In this document: positions 1-8,488 of the stretch, one piece after another | Numbering within the stretch: position 1 is the stretch's first letter | Layout of the letters: each line of letters begins with the position of its first letter | Assembly (NCBI GenBank): GCA_027482185.1 | Contig: JAIXWF010000019.1 | Coordinates: 62,001-126,000, forward strand | Direction of reading: 5' to 3' | DNA length: 64,000 bases | From: Opitutaceae bacterium | Lineage (GTDB): Bacteria > Verrucomicrobiota > Verrucomicrobiia > Opitutales > Opitutaceae | Translations under genes and position numbers: made by a program | Notes under the pieces: generated by a model | What the model saw: only the letters and a program-made list of their open reading frames with translations | Databases searched by the model: none | What the model was told of the DNA's origin: nothing

Positions 1-1911
1 TTCGATCCGGAACAGTATGTCGCCACGCTGGCCGAGGCCGGTTTCACCCACTGTGAGGTCAACGGTCTCCAGGCCCACATGCCCCACGAGGACCTCGTCG
101 CGCACGAGTACTACTCGCAGTTCTACAGCTACCAGCCCGGCCTCAATCACTTCGTCGACACGCCGCTGACGCGCGGAATCTGGCCGGCGATGTACCTCGA
201 CGCCAACCTCAACCACCTGCGCAAACTCGCCGACCTCGGCCGGCGCTACGGCCTGAAGCCCGGCGTGTGCATGTTCGAGCCGCGCACCCTGCCCGAGCGG
301 TTCTTCCAGAAATTCCCGACCCTTCGCGGCGCGCGCGTCGACCACCCGTTCCGCTCCCGCCTCCCGCGTTACACGATGGCGCAGGACCACCCGATTGTGC
401 AGCGCCACTTCCGCGACGCCCTCCAGGCCCTGATCCGCGCCGTGCCGGACCTCGGCTACATGTCGCTCTGGACCAACGACAGCGGCGCCGGCTTCGAGCA
501 CTCCGCTTCCCTCTACGTCGGCCGCAACGGCGGGCCGTTCATGATTCGCGAATGGCGCAGCCATGAACGCGTCGCCGAGGCCTCCGGCAAGAGCATCGTC
601 CGCTTCCTGCGCAATCTCCAGGCCGGCGCCGCCGAGCTCAACCCGGACTTCGATGTCTTCCTCCGCCTCGAACCCTTCAAGATGGAGCACGAGCACATCA
701 AGGCCGGCCTCGGCGGCCATGTCTCCTACGAGGCCCCCTCGCTGCTCGTCCGCGGCTACTCCCTGCCGTATCCGCATCCCCGTTACCCGGAAAACTTCGG
801 CGTCGCCGGCAGTATTTTCCACGACTGGATGGACGCCGCCGAAAAGACCGCCCTCGCCGAGGATCGCGCCCGCGGCATCGAGCCCGTCCTCCACTACTCC
901 GCCTCCGGCGTCTGGAACCACGAGCCGCTCATCGGCCTGCCTTTCCCGCGCCTCGTGCACGCAAAACTCAAGTCCGCCGCCGCCACCGGCATCGCGCGGA
1001 TGAGCGCCCTCGGCGGCCTCGCCCACACGACCCGCACGCCCTATTGGCCCAACGTCGTCGCTTTGCAGGCCGCGCAATTCACGCCCGACCGGCCGATCGA
1101 CGCCGTCCTCGCCGAGTACGCCACCCAACTGGTCGGCCCGGAACTCGCCCCCGCCCTCGACCGAGCCTGGCGCGATTTCGAGACCGCCCTCGGCTGGCAG
1201 CCCCTCGTCCCGCTGTTCTGCGTCTTCGGCTTCTGCTGGCAGCGCACGTGGGACCGCCCCTTCGTGCCGGACATCGAGGCCATCCCGCAGGCCGACCGCG
1301 ACTACTACGAGCGCCACGGCTGCTTCCAGTTCAACAACCCCGGGGTCAACGATCTCGGCAAAGACGTGCTCTTCGACCTCATCACCCGCGAAAGCGGCGC
1401 GAAGATGGCCGCCGACATGGACCGCGAGGTCATCGCCCGAGTGCGCACCGTCCTCGCCGATCTCGAAATCGTCCTCGCCACCCTCGCCGCGCCGGAAGCC
1501 CGCGCCGTCTTCACCGACTTGCGCGACCGCGTCCGCGCCTACCTCCACTGGGTCACCGCCCTCCGCGGCGTCTGCGCCTGGTGCGAGCACGTCTACGGCT
1601 ACCTCGCCGCCACCGACGAAAAAACCAAGGCCGCCTGCGTCGAGAAACTCCAGGCCGCCATCGATCTCGACCTCGCCAACACCCGCGGCCTGCTCGAACT
1701 GTCGACGACCGCGTCGACCGAGTTCATGGCCGTCTCCGGCGTCGCCGAAAGCACGTTCTTCTACGGCGAGAACTTCGCCGACCACCTCCGCACCCGCATC
1801 CGGCTCACCGAGCAGTACCGCCACCACGCGCCGCGCATCGACAAGGAAATCTGGTGGCGTGCCGCCCCCGGCACGGTCTGGCCCGAGGGCTGGAGCACGG
1901 CGACGACCTGA
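1..1911 (+). CDS. TIM-barrel glycoside-hydrolase-like protein, 5' truncated by window edge
   Basis: The reading frame is open from base 1, so the N-terminus lies outside the window; at least 636 residues are visible. The segment encoded around 200-560 reads like a (beta/alpha)8 barrel of carbohydrate-active enzymes, with strand/loop patterns such as GLKPGVCMFEPR and GYMSLWTNDSGAGFEH that could supply acidic active-site residues. The C-terminal third is mostly helical. No family could be assigned with certainty. It is convergent with an AraC regulator and near a sugar-type dehydrogenase and a mutarotase-like gene, which supports a role in sugar or glycoside use. That role is inference; the enzyme class is unproven. 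Confidence 0.7.
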   Translation, partial: FDPEQYVATLAEAGFTHCEVNGLQAHMPHEDLVAHEYYSQFYSYQPGLNHFVDTPLTRGIWPAMYLDANLNHLRKLADLGRRYGLKPGVCMFEPRTLPERFFQKFPTLRGARVDHPFRSRLPRYTMAQDHPIVQRHFRDALQALIRAVPDLGYMSLWTNDSGAGFEHSASLYVGRNGGPFMIREWRSHERVAEASGKSIVRFLRNLQAGAAELNPDFDVFLRLEPFKMEHEHIKAGLGGHVSYEAPSLLVRGYSLPYPHPRYPENFGVAGSIFHDWMDAAEKTALAEDRARGIEPVLHYSASGVWNHEPLIGLPFPRLVHAKLKSAAATGIARMSALGGLAHTTRTPYWPNVVALQAAQFTPDRPIDAVLAEYATQLVGPELAPALDRAWRDFETALGWQPLVPLFCVFGFCWQRTWDRPFVPDIEAIPQADRDYYERHGCFQFNNPGVNDLGKDVLFDLITRESGAKMAADMDREVIARVRTVLADLEIVLATLAAPEARAVFTDLRDRVRAYLHWVTALRGVCAWCEHVYGYLAATDEKTKAACVEKLQAAIDLDLANTRGLLELSTTASTEFMAVSGVAESTFFYGENFADHLRTRIRLTEQYRHHAPRIDKEIWWRAAPGTVWPEGWSTATT

Positions 1912-1929
1912 ATCGGCCGCGCCCTGCGC

Positions 1930-2781
1930 TCAACGTCCGCGGACGCGCCGCCGGTACTCCGACGGCGTCGTCCCCACGACCTGCTTGAAGGCCTTGGAAA
2001 AGTGGAACACGTCGCAGAACCCGAGTTCGTCCGCGATCTGCTTGATCGTGTGCTCGCCCTGGTAAATCGACGCGCAGGCCCACTCGAGCCGGCGGCGTTT
2101 CTGGTAACGCCCCGGCGATTCGCCGCCGAGCTGCGTGAACCGTTTCCGGAAGTTCTCGTAACTCAATCCGACTTCCCGCGCCACCTGCTGCGGCGTCGGC
2201 CAGCCGGCAGCCCCGCGGTGCCCAAGGAGCCGTAGGCTCTTTTCGAACCAACCGTCCCGCTCCGGCAAACGCTCGGCCTCCTCCGCGGCGGCCGCCATTT
2301 CCGTCACCACTTGCAGAAAACGCCCGAAGGCCCGCATCGCCTGCCCGCCGCCGCGGCGCGCCTCCGGTTTGACGGCCGTTTCCAGCCGCTGCTGCCAATA
2401 ATCCGCCGCCCCGAGTTTCCAGACCGGCCGGTCCGGACTGATCAACCCGGTCCTCCGCCACAGGTCGAATTGCGCCCCCGCGAACACACAGTAAACCTGC
2501 GTCCACTCGCTGCCCGCCGCCGGCCCGTACGCGTGCGCGATTTCCGGGAAAACCCACATCGCGTCCCCCGGGCCCACCGCCGCCTCGGTCCCGTGCCCGT
2601 CCCGGAAATACCCGCGGCCCGCCGTCATGAGCACCAGCGCATAGCTTCCCAAAACACGCATGGCCCGCGGATCGATGCCGACGGCGTTGGTCAGCGCGCC
2701 GGCCAGCTGCAGGTCGCCTGCCACCGTGCGCAACGGGCTCTGCAGCCAGGATTGGGCGCGAAGTTTGGAGGCCGGGGGCAT
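1930..2781 (-). CDS. AraC-family transcriptional regulator
   Basis: A 283-residue protein with an N-terminal cupin-like sensing half (YFRDGHGTEAAVGPGD, EIAHAYGP) and a C-terminal AraC double helix-turn-helix at about residues 185-280. The second helix-turn-helix carries the family signature IKQIADELGFCDVFHFSKAFK followed by GTTPSEYRR. Such proteins usually bind a sugar or other small ligand and activate neighbouring genes. The gene ends 18 bases from the convergent hydrolase-like gene and is divergent from the PhyH gene, so either is a plausible target. The ATG start leaves a 73-bp divergent promoter region. Confidence 0.93.
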   Translation of the reverse strand: MPPASKLRAQSWLQSPLRTVAGDLQLAGALTNAVGIDPRAMRVLGSYALVLMTAGRGYFRDGHGTEAAVGPGDAMWVFPEIAHAYGPAAGSEWTQVYCVFAGAQFDLWRRTGLISPDRPVWKLGAADYWQQRLETAVKPEARRGGGQAMRAFGRFLQVVTEMAAAAEEAERLPERDGWFEKSLRLLGHRGAAGWPTPQQVAREVGLSYENFRKRFTQLGGESPGRYQKRRRLEWACASIYQGEHTIKQIADELGFCDVFHFSKAFKQVVGTTPSEYRRRVRGR

Positions 2782-2854
2782 CGCGGCCCAAAATTTACAT
2801 GACTAATCCCACTTCAACCATTTTGTACCGGCCGTTCCCGGTGTACGTTCAGAC
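2782..2854. promoter_or_regulatory. Divergent promoter region of the AraC and PhyH genes
   Basis: This 73-bp region lies between two divergent start codons and is visibly richer in A and T than its surroundings (2790-2825). At 2825-2845 there is an imperfect inverted arrangement, GTACCGG and CCGGTGTAC, that could be a regulator site. No clear -35/-10 pair was found. Its regulatory role follows from position only. Confidence 0.35.
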
Positions 2855-3778
2855 ATGAGTTCCCTCGCCGCCCTGCCCCAGCTCCATTCGTTCGGCCACC
2901 CCCTCGACATGGACGACGACAAAGTCGGCGTGCTCCGCGACTCCGCCGAGGCCGCCGACGATGTCGAGGAACTGCGCCGCCGGTTCGAGACGGACGGCTA
3001 CCTCTATATGCGCGGCTACCTCGATCGCGACGAAGTCCTCGCCGCGCGCGCCAGCCTGACCGAGCGCCTCGCCGCCGCCGGCGTGCTCGATCCCGCCTAT
3101 CCGCACCAGGAAGGGATCTGCAAACCCGGCTCGGGCTACGTCTTCAAACCCGAGATCACCAACGGCAATCCCGCCGTCCAAAGCCTGCTCTACTCCGGCC
3201 GGCTCACCGATTTCTACACGCGCTTTTTCGGAGAACCGATCCGCCACTACGATTTCACCTGGCTCCGCGCCATCGGCCCCGGTAAAGGCACCAACCCGCA
3301 CTGCGATCTTCCCTACATGGGCCGCGGCACGCACCGGCACATGACCTGTTGGCTGCCCTACGGCGACATTTCCTACGAACTCGGCGGCCTCATGGTGCTC
3401 GAGGGTTCGCACCGCCGCATGGATCTGCTGGAAAACTACGTCTACCGCGACGTCGATTCGTTCTGCGAAAACAAGCCGCAGGACGCCGCCAACGCCAAGG
3501 CCGGCAAATGGTCCTTCAGCGGCACGCTTTCCCACAACCCGCCCGTCATCCGCAACAAATTCGGCGGCCGCTGGCTCACCACCGAATTCGCCGCGGGCGA
3601 TTTCCTCACCTTCGGCATGTTTTTGGTCCACGCCTCCCTCGACAACCGCACCGGCAACCGGCTGCGCATCTCGAGCGACTCGCGCTACCAGCGCGCCGGC
3701 GAGCCGATCGACGAACGTTGGGTCGGCGTCAATCCTCCGGGCCACTCCACCGCCGGCAAGCGCGGCCGGATCTGCTGA
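2855..3778 (+). CDS. Phytanoyl-CoA dioxygenase (PhyH) family protein
   Basis: A 307-residue Fe(II)/2-oxoglutarate-dependent dioxygenase of the PhyH type. The iron ligands appear as HCD (His149, Asp151) and a distal His259 in FLVHASLDN. Arg271 in NRLRISSDSR is the likely 2-oxoglutarate anchor. An RRFETDGYLYMRGYLDRDE segment near residue 41 is the usual N-terminal PhyH opening. The substrate is unknown; the family hydroxylates many small molecules. The next gene, a di-iron-like protein, starts 40 bases downstream on the same strand, so the two may be co-transcribed and act on the same compound. Confidence 0.88.
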   Translation: MSSLAALPQLHSFGHPLDMDDDKVGVLRDSAEAADDVEELRRRFETDGYLYMRGYLDRDEVLAARASLTERLAAAGVLDPAYPHQEGICKPGSGYVFKPEITNGNPAVQSLLYSGRLTDFYTRFFGEPIRHYDFTWLRAIGPGKGTNPHCDLPYMGRGTHRHMTCWLPYGDISYELGGLMVLEGSHRRMDLLENYVYRDVDSFCENKPQDAANAKAGKWSFSGTLSHNPPVIRNKFGGRWLTTEFAAGDFLTFGMFLVHASLDNRTGNRLRISSDSRYQRAGEPIDERWVGVNPPGHSTAGKRGRIC

Positions 3779-3818
3779 TTCCGCGGCGGCCCCGCGCCGC
3801 CCACTTTCTTTACCCACC

Positions 3819-5141
3819 ATGGTCGCCCCCACCTCCGACCTCGCCGCCGCCGTTGCGCCCGCGACCGGCCGCATGGCCGCCGTCCAGGACATGGCCCGGC
3901 TGCTGCGCCTGCTCTTCGAGGCCGAACGCGAATTCGTCCGCACCGCCACCACGCTGATCTGCCGCGTCGGCGAACCGGAACTCAAGTATCTCCTTTGCCA
4001 GCACGTCTGGGAATCCGCCGGGCACGCCCGTTTCTTGCGCGAACGCGGCCGCGAACTCGCGGGCTTCGGCAACGGTGAATCCGTCCGGCCCGCCCTCCGC
4101 CGCCTCTTCGCCGAGGCCGCGGCGCCGGCCGACGCCGACGTCGCCCTCGCCGGCTTCTACGGCGTGCTCAAGCCGGCCCTGCTCTCCGCCTACCGGCACT
4201 ACCTCCGCGTCACCGATCCCCTCGCCGACTGGCCCTCCCAACGTCTCGTCGCGGAATTCGTCGCCGACGAGGAACGCCACGCGCGCGAGATGGCGCGCCA
4301 CCTCGGCCGCGCCGACGCCGGTTCCTGGGAAGTCCAGCTCGCGACCGCTGTCGCCGCCCTCGGCGGCCTCCTCGGGGAATCCGCCCCGCGCCCGCTCCCG
4401 CCCGGCTTTGCCTGGCGGCAGGAGTCCGCGCCGTATCGGCATCCGGATACCTGCAACCGCGCGCCCTACCCGGTCTGCGCCAGTGTCTTCGGCCACGACC
4501 CCGCCGCCGTGCCGATCGTCCGCCCTTGGCTCACGGATCCGCGGACCGACGCCCGCGTCATCCGGATCATGGTCTATGTGTGGCTGCTGATGGAAATGGA
4601 CGCCGTCGACTACCTCTCGACCGTCTTCTGGGACACGCCCGACGCTCCCTTCGATCTGCACCACGACCTCGCCCGCCACCTCTGGGACGAATCCCGCCAC
4701 AGCCAATTCGGCTTCCGGCAATTGCCCAAACTCGGCGTCGACCTCATGACGGTCGAGCACTCCCTCGACCTCTACGTCATTCTTGTGCGCATGGCGCCGC
4801 ACGAACGCTACGCGATGATGACGATGGAATTCGAGGCCGGCAGTTTTCCCACCAAGGCCGCGGTCATGGACCGCATCCGGGAACTGAACGATTTCGAGGC
4901 CGACACGCTCCTCGCCTTCGACCGCAACGACGAACAGAACCACGTCCGCTACGGCCACCGCTGGCTCCCCGAGATGATGGCCCTTTTCGGCGAGACGCGC
5001 CCGGTCGAGGAATTCGTCCGCGCCACGCAGGAAAAATTCCGCGCCTTGGCGGAGGAGGTCGGCGGCCGCACGCCGCACGGCCTGCCGCCGGAGCGCCGGC
5101 TCACCGGCGACAGGATCCTGCGCCTGGCAACGGACCGCTGA
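3819..5141 (+). CDS. Tandem ferritin-like (di-iron carboxylate fold) protein
   Basis: A 440-residue, largely helical protein. Metal-ligand style motifs recur: DEERH (Glu151-His154) in the first half, and DESRH (Glu291-His294) and DEQNH (Glu372-His375) in the second, plus a WESAGH element near residue 64. The pattern suggests two ferritin-like four-helix modules, residues about 20-165 and 225-400. Family members include oxygenases and iron-storage proteins; the exact reaction is unknown. It follows a PhyH dioxygenase and precedes an NAD(P)-dependent dehydrogenase, suggesting an oxidative pathway. I am confident of the fold but not of the function. Confidence 0.7.
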   Translation: MVAPTSDLAAAVAPATGRMAAVQDMARLLRLLFEAEREFVRTATTLICRVGEPELKYLLCQHVWESAGHARFLRERGRELAGFGNGESVRPALRRLFAEAAAPADADVALAGFYGVLKPALLSAYRHYLRVTDPLADWPSQRLVAEFVADEERHAREMARHLGRADAGSWEVQLATAVAALGGLLGESAPRPLPPGFAWRQESAPYRHPDTCNRAPYPVCASVFGHDPAAVPIVRPWLTDPRTDARVIRIMVYVWLLMEMDAVDYLSTVFWDTPDAPFDLHHDLARHLWDESRHSQFGFRQLPKLGVDLMTVEHSLDLYVILVRMAPHERYAMMTMEFEAGSFPTKAAVMDRIRELNDFEADTLLAFDRNDEQNHVRYGHRWLPEMMALFGETRPVEEFVRATQEKFRALAEEVGGRTPHGLPPERRLTGDRILRLATDR

Positions 5142-5221
5142 GTCCGCGCCCGCGGCGCCGGCCGCGAAACTCCCGCCGCCGGGGTTGCACTGCGTCGGCC
5201 AACCTTCCTACCTTTTTTCCA

Positions 5222-6328
5222 ATGAGCAAAACGTACCGCGCGGTCCTGGCTGGAACCGGCTCGATCGGCGACGCCCACGTGCGAGCCATCGAGTCCACCG
5301 GCGGCCGGGTCGAACTGGCGGCGGCCATGGACATCGACGCGACGCGCGTCCGCGACTTCGCGGCGCGCTCGAAGATCCCGCGGACGTTCACCGATTACGC
5401 CGCCATGTTGGCGGAAATCCGGCCCGACCTCGTGATCATCGCCACGCCGCCCGCGACCCACGCCGCGATGAGCATCGCGGCCATGGAGGCCGGCGCCTGG
5501 GTGCTCTGCGAGAAACCGCTTTGCGCCTCCCTCGCCGAATTCGACCGCATCGCGGCCGCGGAGGACCGCACCGGCCGGTACACGGCCTGCGTTTTCCAGA
5601 TGCGGTTCGCGTCGTCCACCGCCCATCTCAAACGCCTCGCCGGCGCCGGCCAGCTCGGCCGGCCCCTGGTCGGCGTCTGCAACACCCTCTGGTATCGCGA
5701 TCCCGGATACTACGCCGTGCCGTGGCGCGGGCGCTGGGACACCGAGCTCGGCGGCCCGACGATGGGCCTCGGCATCCACGCGATGGACCACTTCCTCCAT
5801 CTCCTCGGGGATTGGTCCGAAGTCCGCGCCATCGCCGCGACCCTCGACCGCGCCATCGAGGTCGAGGATGTTTCGATGGCCCTCGTCCGCTTCGCCAACG
5901 GCGCGACCGTCTCCGTCGTCAACAGCGCCCTCAGCCCGCGGCAGGAAACCTACCTCCGTCTCGACTACCAGAAGGCCACCGTCGAGCTCACCCACCTCTA
6001 CGCCTACACGCGCGACAACTGGAAGCTCACCCTCGCGCCGCCCGCGCAGGACGACGGCCTGCTCCAGGCCTGGCAGAGTTTCCCGCCCGACGTGGGTTCG
6101 ACCCACGGCGCGCAGCTGGCCGAACTCGTCGCTGACCTTGACGCCGGCCGCCGCCCGCTCACGTCCGGAGCCGAGGCCCGCCGTACGCTCGAATTGCTCT
6201 CCGCGATCTACAAATCCGCCTTCACCGGCGAGATCGTGAAGGCCGGCTCGATCGGTCCCGGCGACGCCTACTACGCGGCGGTCCACGGCGACCGCCCGCG
6301 CCCGGCCACGGCCAAGTCCGCCGGCTGA
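5222..6328 (+). CDS. Gfo/Idh/MocA-family oxidoreductase
   Basis: A 368-residue NAD(P)-dependent dehydrogenase. The N-terminal Rossmann nucleotide loop AGTGSIGDAHV (residues about 8-18) and the family signature CEKPLCAS (about residue 98) are clear, followed by the alpha/beta substrate domain with GIHAMDHFLHLLGDW. Enzymes of this family oxidise or reduce sugars, inositols and sugar derivatives. The frame is open further upstream, but ATG at 5222 fits the family N-terminus MSKTYRAVLAGTGS and avoids overlap with the ferritin-like gene. The next gene begins 14 bases after the stop, so the two are probably one transcript. Confidence 0.92.
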   Translation: MSKTYRAVLAGTGSIGDAHVRAIESTGGRVELAAAMDIDATRVRDFAARSKIPRTFTDYAAMLAEIRPDLVIIATPPATHAAMSIAAMEAGAWVLCEKPLCASLAEFDRIAAAEDRTGRYTACVFQMRFASSTAHLKRLAGAGQLGRPLVGVCNTLWYRDPGYYAVPWRGRWDTELGGPTMGLGIHAMDHFLHLLGDWSEVRAIAATLDRAIEVEDVSMALVRFANGATVSVVNSALSPRQETYLRLDYQKATVELTHLYAYTRDNWKLTLAPPAQDDGLLQAWQSFPPDVGSTHGAQLAELVADLDAGRRPLTSGAEARRTLELLSAIYKSAFTGEIVKAGSIGPGDAYYAAVHGDRPRPATAKSAG

Positions 6329-6342
6329 CGCTTCCGCGGTCC

Positions 6343-7197
6343 GTGCTGCACGTCGCCAACGCCCAGCTGCGGCTCGATCTGCTCGATCCCGTCGCCGACC
6401 GCGCCCGGCTCGGCACCCGGTATTGCTGGGGCGGTTACGTGTGGCAGGTCTGGGACCTTGCCGGGCCGTCACCGCTGCCGCTTGTCCGCGGGCCCGAGTG
6501 GCCGGCGGAATACCCGGTGCCGTTCAACGGCCAGGGCCTGCCGGAATCCTTCCGCCACCGCACCCTTGCCGGCGTGCCGCTGACGTGGCGCGGGGAAGAG
6601 GGCCTCGGCGTCGGCATCGGCTCCCTCCGGCTTGCCGCGGACCGCTCCGCCGAGGTCGTCGCACCCTGTGCCTGGGAAATCGCACCCGGGCCCGACCGCG
6701 TGGTCTTCCGGACCTCGCACGCCGCCGCCGGATACGTGTGCGCGGTGGAGCGAACCTTGAAGCTCGCCGGCCGCACCCTGACCTCGCACACGGCCCTTTC
6801 GAATCTCGGCCCGACCCGCCTTGCTTTGGAGTGGTTCGCCCACCCGTTCTTCGCGGTTCCGCCGGCGGGCGCCGACGCGGCCCTTCCGGCGGGCACCACG
6901 ATCCCCGAGAATCCGGGATTTGCGTTGGCCGGCGACCGCTTGCGCGAACGCCGGCGTTTCTCCGGCCCCAACGACGGCCACATGGACTACCTGCGTTTGC
7001 CGGCCGGCGCACCGTTGGTCGCCGCGCTGGCACAGCCCGATCGCGGGCCTGTCGCCTTCCGCACGAGTTTCGCGCCCGACCGTTGCATCGTTTGGGGCAA
7101 CGACCGGACCTTCTCCCTCGAGCCCTACCTTGTCCTCGATCTCGCCCCGGGCGAAACGCGTACCTGGTCGCTGCACTACGACTTTCCCTGCGCCTGA
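6343..7197 (+). CDS. Galactose-mutarotase-like (carbohydrate-binding beta-sandwich) protein
   Basis: A 284-residue protein from a GTG start. It is all-beta and shows the layout of the aldose epimerase/galactose mutarotase superfamily: an early RYCWGGYVWQVWD segment, an ALSNLG..LALEWFAHPFF central part, and a C-terminal SLEPYLVLDLAPGETRTWSLHYDF strand pair, where the last phrase is typical of such domains. No catalytic His/Glu set could be placed confidently. It sits directly behind the Gfo/Idh/MocA gene and probably handles the same sugar. The function is inferred from fold and neighbours. Confidence 0.62.
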   Translation: MLHVANAQLRLDLLDPVADRARLGTRYCWGGYVWQVWDLAGPSPLPLVRGPEWPAEYPVPFNGQGLPESFRHRTLAGVPLTWRGEEGLGVGIGSLRLAADRSAEVVAPCAWEIAPGPDRVVFRTSHAAAGYVCAVERTLKLAGRTLTSHTALSNLGPTRLALEWFAHPFFAVPPAGADAALPAGTTIPENPGFALAGDRLRERRRFSGPNDGHMDYLRLPAGAPLVAALAQPDRGPVAFRTSFAPDRCIVWGNDRTFSLEPYLVLDLAPGETRTWSLHYDFPCA

Positions 7198-7286
7198 GCG
7201 CGGGCACCCCGGCGATCGGGCCACCGGTTTGCGGCCGCCTTGGGCTTGCTCCTGCCGGCGCCGCTCCGGCATAAACGCTTCTTTTC

Positions 7287-8471
7287 GTGGCCGCCCCCGC
7301 TCCCGCAACCTCCGCCCGCCGCAAACGCATCGTCCTGCTCGGCGCCACCGGCTCGATCGGCGAGAATACCCTGCGGGTCGTCGCCGCCCACCCCGACCGC
7401 CTCGAACTCGTCGGGATCGCCGCCCGCGGCAACTGGGAGAAACTCGCCGCCATCGCCCACCGCTTCGGCGTACGCCACGTGGGGCTCTTCGACGACACCG
7501 CCTTCGCCGCCGCCCGCGCCTCGGCCGCCAGCTATCCTCCGGGCACCACGATCGTCGGCGGACTCGCCGGCCTTGTCGAACTCGCGCAGTTGCCGGAAGC
7601 CGATGTCGTCCTCGTGGCCGTCGTCGGAACCACCGGGCTCGAACCCGCGCTCGCCGCCCTCGCCGCCGGCAAGGACCTCGCGCTCGCCTCGAAGGAAATC
7701 CTCGTCCTTGCCGGCACCTTCGTGATGGCCGCGGCCCGCCGCCAAGGCGTGCGCCTTCTGCCCGTCGACAGCGAACACAACGCCGTTTTCCAATGCCTCC
7801 AGGGACATCCCGGCGCGGCCGTCCGCCGTATCGTGCTCACCGCCTCCGGCGGCGCGTTTCGCGATTGGCCCGCGGATAAATTGCGGGACGCCACACCCGC
7901 GGACGCCCTCAAACATCCCAACTGGTCGATGGGCCCCAAGATCACCGTCGATTCCGCGACTCTCGCGAACAAAGGCCTCGAACTCATCGAGGCCCGTTGG
8001 CTCTTCGACCTGCGGCCCGAGCAATGCCAGGCCGTCCTCCATCCGCAGAGCATCGTCCATTGCCTCGTGGAGTTCGCCGACGGCGCCATGCTCTCGCACC
8101 TCTCCCCGCCGAGCATGACCTTTCCGATCCAGCACGCCCTGCTGCATCCGGAACGAGTTCCGGGGCCCGACCTCGGACTCGATCTTTCCAAGTCGTTCGG
8201 CCTCGAATTCCGCCCCGTCGACGAAGACCGGTTCCCCATGCTCCGGCTGGCGCGGCAAACCATGACCGCCGGCGGCGTTGCTTCCGCCATCTACAACGCC
8301 GCCAACGAAGTCGCCGTCGCCCGCTTCCTCGCCGGCCGGATTCCGTTCCTTGCGATTCCCCGGGTCGTCGAACATACTCTCGGCCGGATTTCCAACTTCG
8401 AGCCCGCCGACCTGCCGGCCGTGCGGGCCGTCGATGCCGAGGCCCGCCGCCTCGCCGAAACCCTCGCCTGA
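7287..8471 (+). CDS. dxr: 1-deoxy-D-xylulose 5-phosphate reductoisomerase
   Basis: A 394-residue enzyme that converts DXP to MEP with NADPH, the second step of the non-mevalonate isoprenoid pathway. The NADPH loop LGATGSIGENTLRVV sits at residues 18-32, and the metal/substrate motif VDSEHNAVFQ has Asp161 and Glu163. The MGPKITVDSATLANKGLE segment, HPQSIVH and the C-terminal helical domain are all present, and the length is normal. The start is GTG at 7287. It heads a same-strand trio with rseP (17-base gap) and ispG, so two MEP-pathway enzymes are linked. Confidence 0.97.
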   Translation: MAAPAPATSARRKRIVLLGATGSIGENTLRVVAAHPDRLELVGIAARGNWEKLAAIAHRFGVRHVGLFDDTAFAAARASAASYPPGTTIVGGLAGLVELAQLPEADVVLVAVVGTTGLEPALAALAAGKDLALASKEILVLAGTFVMAAARRQGVRLLPVDSEHNAVFQCLQGHPGAAVRRIVLTASGGAFRDWPADKLRDATPADALKHPNWSMGPKITVDSATLANKGLELIEARWLFDLRPEQCQAVLHPQSIVHCLVEFADGAMLSHLSPPSMTFPIQHALLHPERVPGPDLGLDLSKSFGLEFRPVDEDRFPMLRLARQTMTAGGVASAIYNAANEVAVARFLAGRIPFLAIPRVVEHTLGRISNFEPADLPAVRAVDAEARRLAETLA

Positions 8472-8488
8472 TTCTCTCCTTCTCCGCC

